Assembly (NCBI GenBank): GCA_963920525.1
Contig: OY986435.1
Coordinates: 98,474,115-98,538,114, forward strand
Reading direction: 5' to 3'
DNA: 64,000 nucleotides
DNA from: Dichetophora obliterata
Lineage: Eukaryota; Arthropoda; Insecta; Diptera; Sciomyzidae
Each line of letters opens with the position of its first letter. Positions within the stretch are counted from its first letter, which is position 1. The translations under genes and the position numbers were made by a program. The notes beneath the pieces were generated by a model. It saw only the letters and a program-made list of their open reading frames with translations, was not told the DNA's origin and did no database searches. Below are positions 10,872-19,804 of the stretch, piece by piece.

Positions 10872-11702
10872 TTAAGTTTCATCTGGAGGCCGCGAAAGCA
10901 TATATGCAAAAACATTTTGTTTATCTGCTTTATATTCAAAGTGAATGTAATAAATTTGTAACATTAATGCCCATAGGGTTAATCTGCCACTAGGTGATTT
11001 TAATGAGAGGAGCCATTTTAAAGGTTTGTGATCTGTAAGAACAGTTATTTCAGGTCCTTCAACATAACCGCGATACATCTGAATAGCCCATACTACAGGA
11101 AATACTTCACGTTCTATTGTTGAATAATTTTTTCCAGCAGGGAGCAACAAGCGACTTGCATATTCAATGGGATGCTCTGGTTTCTTCTCCCCCTGCAGTA
11201 GAACTGCTCCTAAGGTATAGTTTCTATCATCCGTTTTGAGTATAAAAAGTTGATTTTCATGCACTTGACATAAAATTGGTGGAGAAGACAAAATAATCTT
11301 AACATTATTAAAAGCCGATTCTTTTTTTGAAAGCCATTTCCATTTTGTATTTTTCTTTGTCCAGCTTGATAATGCTTTAGGAATTTCTGCAAAATTTGGT
11401 ATAAAACGATGATACCATGAACATGTTTGTAAAAATGAAATTAGTTGCTTAATATTTTTGGAAGTTGCTCTTTTTAAGATAGCTTCTATTTTTTTATGAT
11501 CGATTTTTAATCCTTCTTTTGTCAATATGTGACCTAAATACTTTACTTCTGGTTGACAGAAAAAACATTTCTTTCTATTTAAATGAAATCCGAATATTTT
11601 GAGTCTTCTAAATATTTCATGAAGATCTTCTAAATGAAAATTGACGTCACTGAAACATATTATTATGTCATCTAAATTTGCTAATATAAGAATAGTCGGC
11701 AA
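10872..11702 (-). pseudogene. gypsy pol 3' part: second half of RT and RNase H
   Basis: A 276-residue frame. It starts at the RT catalytic box, changed from YxDD to NLDD, then has HLNRKKCFFCQPEVKYLGHI and the connection domain. RNase H follows (LKTDDRNYTLGAVLLQ, YSTIEREVFPVVWAIQMYRGY, LTDHKPLKWL) in the reduced form typical of gypsy elements, ending at LSRPPDET. The integrase zinc finger and DDE core that should follow are missing; the 3' LTR lies only about 100 bp on. Confidence 0.9.
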
Positions 11703-11722
11703 ACCGTTGCGAAACTTATCAA

Positions 11723-12826
11723 TTAAGCGCTAAAAGTAGCCGCAGCATATTTTAATCCAAAAGGCTTTCGATTGAATACGTCAATGCCAAATGGTGTTGT
11801 GAAAGCTGTCTTTAGTTTATCATTTGTTGCCACTTTGATTTGCCAATAGCCAGCTTTTAAGTCTAAGGTAGTCATATATGGTGTTGATTTAGCTGCATGC
11901 AAAAGATCATCTATTCGAGGAAGTGGGTATGTTATAGTAATGGCATTTAGACGACGATAATCAATGCAAACTCTGATTTCTCCATTCTTTTTGGGGATCA
12001 TAACAACTGGAAAAGCCCATGGTGACTCTTTTTCTTCAATAACTCCTTTACTTAACATATCATCTATTTCAGTTTTTAATTTTTGTTTTATTACTGGTGA
12101 GAGTCTATATGGGTAGCATGAAATTGGTTCATGTGTGCCGGTGTCAATAAACGGGACTGGTTCGGTTATATCATCAAATATATCTGTATTTTCGAATAAT
12201 ATTTTGTTTAGTAAATCTCTTTCATAAATTTTAAGATGTGGAGCCTCATCTGAACGTACGGTAATTTCTAAAGAATTTAAGCTCAAAAAGCATGGTTCAT
12301 TATTATTTATTAATCTTAATTTTTTCATAGGTGGGGAAAGTTCACGATTTTTAAATAAGCGTAGGTCATTAGGAATAGAACTTCCAAAAACTTTCTTTAT
12401 TTCTTCTGAAGAGTACTTGTATGTTGATGTAGAATATTCAGGAGGTATAATTGGTTTAGCTGTTTTCATTTTAAATTCAAAAATTTTATTTGGATCATCT
12501 TTATAAAACCAATTACTTTGAGCTAAATCGACCACCATTCCAACTTGTTCCATGAAATCAATTCCAAGTAGTGTGCGGTTATTTTCTGCTGAGGGAAGGC
12601 AAATCAATTGGATATTTTTAAATCTATTTCCTATTATAATATCTGCCGCCGTGGAGTAAACCTTTTGTTGTTTTGGAATACCGTCCGCTAGTACCAATTC
12701 TGCAAAAATTTCTTTGAATTCCACACCTTTTTGTTTTAGTTTGTGGAAAAGTACATGTCCAGCGAACTTTATCGCGAATTTGAAACAGGAGCTGTGAGTA
12801 GAGAATATTAAGCATAGTGTTTTCAC
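11723..12826 (-). pseudogene. gypsy pol 5' part: residual protease and first half of RT
   Basis: A 367-residue frame. Residues 1-100 include the protease C-terminal part (NRTLLGIDFMEQVGMVVDL) but no catalytic D(T/S)G, so the protease is truncated. Residues 230-367 are the RT fingers and early palm (GVIEEKESPWAFPVVMIPKK, RVCIDYRRLNAITITYPLPR, TTLDLKAGYWQI, FGLKYAAATF). The frame ends just where FQR normally follows, and coding resumes one frame over in the next feature: a single frameshift inside RT. Confidence 0.9.
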
Positions 12827-13103
12827 TTAGTTTCTCTTTAAGTTGAGCGAAAAGTTTTCGTTTTCGACAGACGAAATTGTCTGTTGATTCTGATGTATGT
12901 TGCTTGTCTTTATTAATTTCGTAAAAAATTCTCCAATCAGGTTTTGGTGGAGAGAATGCTTGCAATAAAAGAAGGATCGCTTTGTTGAATGTTTTTGCTT
13001 CGTCTTTTACACCTTGCCACCAAGAGGATGCATAGCCTTCAAGTAATAGTGGAAAACTTGCCAGAGCGAATCTATCATTGATGCTCTCGGCTTCTTTGAA
13101 CAC
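12624..13103 (-). pseudogene. gypsy gag fragment
   Basis: A 159-residue frame with retrotransposon-Gag features: RFALASFPLLLEGYASSWWQ (the A..WW segment of the capsid fold), then a helical segment with ESTDNFVCRKRKLFAQLKEK. The last 40 or so residues appear to be out-of-frame read-through of the protease region. No CCHC zinc knuckle remains, so the nucleocapsid was lost. It overlaps the pol frame by 203 bases in another phase. Confidence 0.75.
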
Positions 13104-14000
13104 TTGAATGGTTGCGAAAAAATCTTCAACATTAGTAGTGCCTGGATCTCCATTGAATCGAGCACTGCATTTGCTGAATGATGATCGAATGTCGTGATTC
13201 GATTGGATAGATTCTTACAATTCGGTAAATTGTTCCCGAGTCATGCTGATGTTTGTTGAACTGATTTGATCAACAGTAGATGACGTTGATCCACCAACAG
13301 TTGAAGTGGTACGGGGACTTCTTCGCATGTTTTTCTTTGAATGAGCAATTAGTACAGGCTATTGAAATAGCTCTTGTAGAGACGTGAGTTTCGACCTCAC
13401 AGTAAAGTAAATATAGCACGAATGGATGTCGTCTAATTGTTTAAGAGGAAAAATTAGCTCGAGCAAAGTATTGTTGCGGTAGAAAACGGATTCAAAAGGT
13501 GGAGATGTACAGTATATTCGTCGTTATTGATGGACGCGTTGGTAGTATAGATGAGAAACGGATGGCTACTGCTTCTAAGCATTTTAAGTAAACACGCAGA
13601 TAGTAAATGACTGTGCGTGACTGCGGATGAACAGCTAATGAGACGAGGGACGTGGTAAGACTGCAAAAGCGTCAGTACCAGTCTCTCTCGTGTATTATTT
13701 ATTTTTGGTGAAGTTCGTTTGAAGACACACAGCACGGGTTAAGTTGCAGTGGCAGAGGCAAGGTCACGTTAATTAGACTTACAAACAGTGAACGAAATGG
13801 GCGTCGCTGCGGCTAAAAAGCTTATGCACAGTTTGATGAGTGTAAATTGAACGGCTTAATTTGCTGCGGTACGTCGTATACGCAATTTCAGCGATTGAAT
13901 GAATGTCGCTGTCGCAGAATTGTACGGACTTCGGGCGTATGGAATATGTCGGTGTAGCAGCAAACAGGAAGTTCTTGCGGCTAGTTTTTGATTTTTTTAG
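13104..14000 (-). other. gypsy leader and degraded gag N-terminus, with an LTR-like repeat
   Basis: Between the primer site and the gag frame there are only short frames with stops. 13640-13690 repeats part of the LTR (GGTAAGACTGCAAAAGCGTC against GGTAAGACAGCGAAAGCGTC), suggesting template switching or an older LTR piece caught in the leader. Confidence 0.6.
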
Positions 14001-14010
14001 TTGGGCGCCA
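14001..14010 (-). promoter_or_regulatory. Primer-binding site of the gypsy element
   Basis: On the minus strand, TGGCGCCCAAC begins one base after the 5' LTR. It matches the 3' end of a lysine-type tRNA as used by some LTR elements; the primer identity is inferred from this short match. Confidence 0.75.
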
Positions 14011-14011
14011 A

Positions 14012-14322
14012 TGTAGCAAGGGACTTGGTAAGACAGCGAAAGCGTCAGTACCAGTTTACTCGCGTAATAGTCTTTTTTTAATAAGGATCGTACGATTACT
14101 TCGTATGCCTTTCGATAAAGAAAAAAAATATCTTTCCTTTTCAATATTTTCTATCGTAATTAATATTTTATTTTATAATTTTGAAATATCTAAAATAATT
14201 TTCATTGAAATACAAATTATATTTTAAAAGTATTTTAAAGTAATGTAAAGTAAAGTACTTAAATATTTAAATAATACGACAAAGAGTGAAACTATATAAT
14301 GACAATAATTGCAATCGATACA
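14012..14322 (-). repeat. 5' LTR of the gypsy element
   Basis: On the minus strand it starts TGTATCGATTG and ends ...CTTGCTACA, with the canonical TG...CA ends. It matches the other LTR at 10453-10762 except for scattered changes (e.g. near 14059 and 14116). Confidence 0.92.
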
Positions 14323-14604
14323 AAATCAATTTTTTATGGTTTTTTTTTACGATAAAATAATTTGCCCTTGTAGACAGCGAAGCCGGTGTTGGACTTACTG
14401 AGGGTTGTAATCCCTAAGCAGTGGCAGAATGCCTCCTATTAAAAAGAGAAAATGAAGTACATTTAGTTTTAGTTTTAAAGCTGTGTGCAAATTGTTGCAA
14501 CTTAACTGTGTTGTTAAAGCAGTGCGTCCTTATTTAGGAAATAAATAATCATATTTATTTTTGTTAGATTATTTTTGTCAATTGAACATTGAAATGTTAT
14601 TTTA

Positions 14605-14815
14605 AAATTGGGCCATTTTTAATTTCTTTTGGGTGATTTTTCATTTAACTTTCTCGGTCATAAAATGAAATTTGGTTGATTTTTCATTTTTTTTTTAAAA
14701 CAGCTTTCGGTGATTTTTCATTTTTTCTTTTTGGCGATTTTTCATTTAATTTTTTGGGCCATTTTTCATTTGGCTGATTTTTAATTTTTTTTTTTTGCAA
14801 TTTTTCATAGCGCCG
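14605..14815 (-). repeat. Degenerate 24-bp minisatellite
   Basis: About eight imperfect copies of a unit like GGTGATTTTTCATTTAATTT. Read on the minus strand, part is open (14684-14872) and gives an 8-residue repeat (NEKSPKRK, NEKSPKAV). It lies in the native part of the 9601-15266 element. The basic peptide is probably a by-product of the repeat. Confidence 0.7.
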
Positions 14816-15465
14816 GCGCTTTCTTCTTCCATCATTTAAGTAAATTAGTAAATCGTTATTTGAAAAATTCAAGTTGTTATCACCATTCCGTACAAGGGCA
14901 AATAAATTTGTTTAAAATTAAATAATTTGCCTTCGTACGTAAAGTTGTTAATTCAGGCAAGTATACAAATTAAACATTACATTCTTTTTTAATAATAAAC
15001 AAAAACAATTTATTAATACAGTTTAAATATAACAGTAATATATAAAACAACATAAAAGCGGCGCCACTACTATAAACGAGGCCTTAATAAAAACTTTTTT
15101 ACAAAGAAGAATCCAATACTTTTATTTGGGACTATGACCCAAATTCATTTTGGGAATATGTCATCTTTTTTGTGACATAATCCCAAATTTTAAATTTGAA
15201 ATTTTAAATTCCAAATTTTAAATTTGAAATTTGGGATTATGTCCCTTGGGGCTATGTCCCAGCACCCAAAAATTAGAAATTGTTTTTAACTACGGATAGT
15301 GTGGAACATATGAAACAGTGGCTTGAAATGTTTGTATTTACGTCTGTAAATTTTTGAATTAGAACCGTCTCTAATTTCATATGTTTTTCCATCTGTACAG
15401 ATGATAAACTTTTTTAAAATATATTTTTGTGAAAATGGAAGAAAAAGTAAATTTTTCGATATATA

Positions 15466-16060
15466 CCAATGATGTTTGCGTAACGTAACGCAAGGTGGCC
15501 GTAGAAAATGACACGTGCATTTCTGTTGTATGGGCTTTGTGTGTATCTGGTTATGCACCACGCAGCGAAGCTTAGAAAAATATAGATGAAAACAGAATAT
15601 TATCTCACAGCCTTAAGATAAACGTATAACAAATAAAAACTTCAATTTCATTTTGAACTTACGTCGGATCTATGGTCTTGTGACAGCCAGTGTTGTCACT
15701 CTATCACAATCGTGGTAGATCTACCACTTTTTTGGATTCTACACCATTTAAAATTTTCAAGCAACATTACTGATGATAGCTGCATTTTCATAGCAACAGT
15801 TAATGTGCGGTAAATTTGATGATAAATTGTATCTTTTAACCCACAATTCCTTTTTGTTCTGTCTTTTGTTTTTAGTGCAGTAAATTTGCTAATAAATATA
15901 ATTTGCCGCCAATTAAAAACATCTTACTTGTTGTAAACAAAAGCAGCTGAGTTGAACATTTTTAAGTAGATGTACGTCTGCATAATCAACACGAAATTAT
16001 CTACGTGCAATCCTCCATTTGCTACGGCCACCTTGCGTTGCGGTACGCGAACATAATTGG
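15466..16060. mobile_element. TIR element, about 0.6 kb
   Basis: 15466-15510 and 16014-16060 are inverted repeats sharing AACGCAAGGTGGCCGTAG on the left and its complement, with one change, on the right. The interior is AT-rich and non-coding. The match may go further out, and no clear target duplication is visible. Confidence 0.55.
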
Positions 16061-16800
16061 ACCATTACACAGAACGGCTGGAAAATTACGGCTACAGAAA
16101 TTTCTAATATTGTTTTTTATTTTCAAATGACGTGAAAAATAGTGTGGAGATAGAAGAAAAAAGCTGTCTGACAAAAACTTAATTTTGACACAGATGAAAT
16201 TCGGTATGTAATTTTTTTGATATGTCAACTGTGTGAAACATATAGTATGGGAGCACCTTTAGTCTATTCTATTCATCCCAATTTCTGCACACTTCACAGC
16301 ACTGAATTGTTGAAAATGTCATAGGAAAAGAAATGCGAAAAGGCGGAGGTCATCGTCGTTCGCTGTTGTTTCCAGAGTGAACTGCTTTCATTAAAATATA
16401 GTGCGGTTTGTAATTTCAATAAGATTTTTGTGACGAATTTGCACCGGAAACGGTTGCAGGATGCCTATTTGGTAAATATCCACTATTTTTCCATTGTTTT
16501 ATAGCTGTTTTCATATTGCAAATTTCTATGTCGTAAATGAGCGATGAAAATTTGTATGGTTTTTGTAAAATTGTATATCTATTTGTCTCTTTTGTCAGCT
16601 ACAGTGTATTATTGGAAATGTTTTCATTCATTGTTGTGACTGTGTAACTAGTTCGGCTATATCATGTTTTACTGGATACACACAACTTCAAAGAATTTTT
16701 GCTTATATGAGCTTTTGCTTTCGTAGTAGTGAACGATGGGATGTGTTGCTAAAAAAGTAGTGGAAAGTGCTAAAAATGGATGATTACAGATCTTACTTAA
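16061..16800. other. Unique-looking spacer with a possible tiny 5' exon
   Basis: No long frame. 16340-16473 is less AT-rich and contains GGTTGCAGGATGCCTATTTG followed by GTAAAT, which could be a start codon just before a splice donor. Weak: no promoter element or downstream exon was found. Confidence 0.25.
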
Positions 16801-17622
16801 AGGGCTTACACATCAGCGAGCAGGTTCGTCGAGCGGCGGCCATGTTCGAGCCAGTTCGCTAGTTGAGAAGCTAGTTCGACAGTTCATCGAACCTGTTGGA
16901 TTGTTGGCAAACATTTTTGATTTTCTCCGTCGAACAAGAGTTGTTCGACGAACGTGTTCTATAATTTGAACGTAAGCGTCATACCTTAAATATAAACGCG
17001 TTTTCTTTATTGTTCATGTTGCTGCGTTATCAATATCTATAACGAAATGATGGCGAAAAGCAAGAAAAATCGCATGCTCAACGAACATGTTCGTTCAATC
17101 TGAACACTAGCTTTTTCAAATAGGTTCGCCCCGCCATTTTGTTCGACGAAAAAGTTCTCTAATGTGTAAAGGCGAATTTACACATTTCACTCAAAACGAT
17201 GATAGTGAACGTTGAACGATGACAGTGAATCAATTTTTAATTTACATTATTCAAAGTGTAAATTAGATATTTGATGGATGATTCGGGGTTGAATGTCAAA
17301 ATATATTCGTTGGCTGATTAATTTTATTGACGTTTAAAAAAATTAAATAAATAAAAACTATTCAGCAATTAAATAAAAAAAATATAATCTTTCTGCTTGA
17401 AATTATGTTAACACCTTTCGATTGTGTTTTAGTACGAAAGACACATCAGTTCGGTTTGCTTTCACTTTCATCAACAGTAGGAAGACCTTCTACTTCTTTC
17501 ACTGTTCAATGTGGATGACAATCATCTTCATTTTAAAGATGAAACTCAATTTACATTTTACAAATCAGATGATTCATCCAAAGTGAACGATGATAGTGAA
17601 TCGTGTAAATTCGCCTTAAGCT
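16801..17622. mobile_element. TIR element split by MITE family T
   Basis: The left end AGGGCTTACACATCAGCGAG is matched by an inverted right end, CTCTAATGTGTAA joined to GCTT once the MITE and its extra TAA are removed. The interior carries several inverted GTTCG(A/T)CGAAC words. About 370 bp without the insert. Confidence 0.65.
17170..17616 (+). mobile_element. MITE family T, copy 2 (TAA target duplication)
   Basis: A 447-bp copy of the element at 6549-6997, in the same orientation and also bounded by TAA on both sides. It sits almost at the right end of an older TIR element, so it is the younger insertion. Confidence 0.88.
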
Positions 17623-17708
17623 TAATGAACTAGTTCGTTCATATAGTTAATTTAGCTCGTTCGCTCTAAGTTTGTTTCGTGCACTCGTTCATGTTAGCTC
17701 GTTAGGTC

Positions 17709-17907
17709 CATGGCAAAATTAGACAAGGTAGTGTTGGGGCGGAGAGCCGGTGACAAAAACTGTCAAAACGAAGTTTCCATTTCATACACAATCTGCAACC
17801 AATGAGAATGCAATATGAAAGCAAAAATTGCCAAAAATAGCAAAATGGCTGAGTTTGAAGAAAGAGAACACATTTAGCCCTAACACTCCTTGTCTAGTGC
17901 TACTATG
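17709..17907 (+). mobile_element. P-superfamily-like MITE
   Basis: A 199-bp element with ends CATGGCAAAATTAGACAAGG and ...CTTGTCTAGTGCTACTATG, flanked by perfect 8-bp direct repeats GTTAGGTC (17701-17708 and 17908-17915). Non-coding. Confidence 0.9.
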
Positions 17908-17915
17908 GTTAGGTC

Positions 17916-18529
17916 TAATAGTTCGTTTGGTGTTTTAGACCGTTAGGTATGTCAGCTCGTTATATTTTTTAGTTCAATAGGTCTTAGTTTTGTTCATGAT
18001 CATGATCAGATCTATTAAATTAAACAAACTATTGGACCGAATAAATCATTAACTGTGGACATAGAAGAAATTTACATAAAAATACTACAAAAATTTGTTT
18101 TTTCCAAAAAAGTTGTTTTTACCGTTCATTAGTGAACTATCAGCACGGACTTAAACCACTAGTGAATACATTTTTTCTAGTTCATTTCGATCTGACTCGC
18201 TGCAAAATCGATTGAACTAAAAAAACGAGAATCAACTTTCTAGTTCACATATTTCATGAGTGCGAAGAGTTCAATTGAACTACTTCGTTTGTGAACTACC
18301 CAAGCCTACTTGGTAAGATGAGAGATAGAAGTTTAAAATGTTAATTTTACTATATGTTGTCGACAAAGTTGGTATCATATTACAAAAATTACTCAGTGAC
18401 CCTTTTGGAGCTTTATTCTTAATAAAGTAAAGTCCGACATTAAAGAAAAGGCGTTGAAATATCATCATAATAAAGTGAATATCAGTGAAGGAATATGATT
18501 AATTTTGGGAATAAATTAAACAACACATG
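17916..18529. other. GTTC-rich repeat tract
   Basis: Dense, mutually inverted words of the GTTCATT/GAACTA kind (e.g. around 18123, 18178, 18210, 18240, 18268), resembling those at 1-90. Probably ends of a foldback-like repeat; boundaries not resolved. The same tract also precedes the P-like MITE at 17620-17700. Confidence 0.4.
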
Positions 18530-18667
18530 GGCCCATTATCATAGTCAAAATAAAAGTCGACTATAAATTTAGTATAAGCGTTTTTGACAGTTTTTTAATA
18601 TAATGTGTTGTCAAAAAGCTTGCACTAAATTTAGAGTTGACTTTTATTTTGACTATGATAATGAGCC
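18530..18667. mobile_element. 138-bp MITE
   Basis: Terminal inverted repeats of about 55 bp: GGCCCATTATCATAGTCAAA at the left and its complement with small changes at the right, around a loop rich in GACAGTTTTTTAA. Non-coding. Confidence 0.8.
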
Positions 18668-18914
18668 ATTGAGTTTTATCTGTTCATAAGTGTATGCAAT
18701 TCTCGAAAATTTGCTCTAAATTTATCTCACTCGCAATAATACAAACTTTTTCGATAACTGGTTAAAATAATAACATCAGAAAAATATTGTGCTAATATTA
18801 GGTGTTATTTTTACACATAGCTTGGTCTGTTTTTGACTCATATTGCAATTTAAAAGCTGTCGAGTAGTTTAATAAAATGTCCTAACTTAAATAAATTGAT
18901 ATAGCACATTATTT

Positions 18915-19510
18915 TTTAACGAGAGGTACAAAATCTCGAGAGACAAAAAAATCCACCGTAGACAAAACTTCCAAGATACACAATATACAAAATCATAATA
19001 TTAAATTAGAAAATATCCAAACACAAAATTTCCAAAATCATAATATCCAATCCAGAATCACTAAATTTAAAGTTTTAAAATCGAAACCCTTCGTATATTT
19101 TTTTCGTAAATTACTACAAAAATACATGTTTCAAATTTTCCCAACTTTTTGTGCAATGAGAATATTAAATATGGTTATGAAAGACTAAAAAATTGCATGG
19201 AATAAAAACCAATGATGGAAAAACCTCTGAAACAAAGCTATAAAATTAGGCCTTGATTCACTTGAATTCATAATATTTTTAATACATGTACTAATAAAAC
19301 AATCAAATAATAAATAAACTGTTTCTAACTTATTTATAAAAAAAGAAAAACAAATTCGCGCGAATTCATAAATAGTGCAATATAATTTATTGGAGATTTT
19401 GTCCTTTACTATTTTTGATTTGGCGGTTTTGTTTTTAATTTTTTTTTAATTGGAGATTTTGGCTTTGGATATTTTAATTTTGAGATTTTGGATTGGATGT
19501 TTTGACATGA
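18915..19510. repeat. Element with short-period subterminal repeats
   Basis: The left part (18930-19060) repeats words like CCAAAATC or CAAAAT(C/T)TCC every 10-15 bp; the right part (19390-19505) repeats the complement (GGAGATTTTG, GGATATTTT, GAGATTTTGG). The halves face each other like ends of a transposon. No coding sequence; limits approximate. Confidence 0.5.
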
Positions 19511-19668
19511 ATATGTCGTACCCAGCCCATTTTTAATTCATGCCTTAACTAAGAAAATTTTAGATTATATGGGCTGAACTTCGCATGCACTTTTTTCCTT
19601 AATTTGAAACTTTTTGCATTTGCTGAACAATGCAATAAAAAAAATTTTAAATCTGATCTGCATAAGCC

Positions 19669-19804
19669 CTTATTACACGAAGTTCGTTTGCTCGGCGTAC
19701 AAATTTGTTGCTTCCAATGCGAAACTGTCAAAAATCTCTGAGATTAACACAACCATATTGTACGCCTATGAGTACGCCGAGCAAACGGACATTGTGTAAT
19801 ATTG
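19669..19804. mobile_element. 136-bp MITE
   Basis: Terminal inverted repeats of about 33 bp containing CGTTTGCTCGGCGTACAAA at the left and GTACGCCGAGCAAACGGACA at the right. One terminus of this family is also found inside the P-like MITE at 97-285. Confidence 0.8.

Larger units (their letters stand above)
10453..14322 (-). mobile_element. Internally deleted Ty3/gypsy LTR retrotransposon
   Basis: Two near-identical LTRs of about 310 bp bound a 3.25-kb interior read on the minus strand. The target duplication is AAAT (10449-10452 and 14323-14326), the 4-bp type made by gypsy-family integrases. A primer-binding site and a polypurine tract lie in the expected places. Coding order is gag, residual protease, RT, RNase H; the integrase and the nucleocapsid/protease active-site region are missing. 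A few LTR differences and one RT frameshift indicate a fairly young but dead copy. Confidence 0.93.
9601..15266. mobile_element. Large TIR element with subterminal repeats, host of two later insertions
   Basis: 41-bp terminal inverted repeats at 9601-9641 and 15226-15266 differ at one base (GGTGCYGGGACATAGCCCCA onwards). The word CATAATCCCAA recurs many times near both ends (9627, 9655, 10069, 10111, 15176, and as its complement at 15234). Flanks CAAAAACT and CAAAAATT fit an 8-bp target duplication with one change. Without the nested SINE and gypsy element, about 1.45 kb of native sequence remains, with no transposase that I recognise. A hAT relative is possible; class unresolved. Confidence 0.78.
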
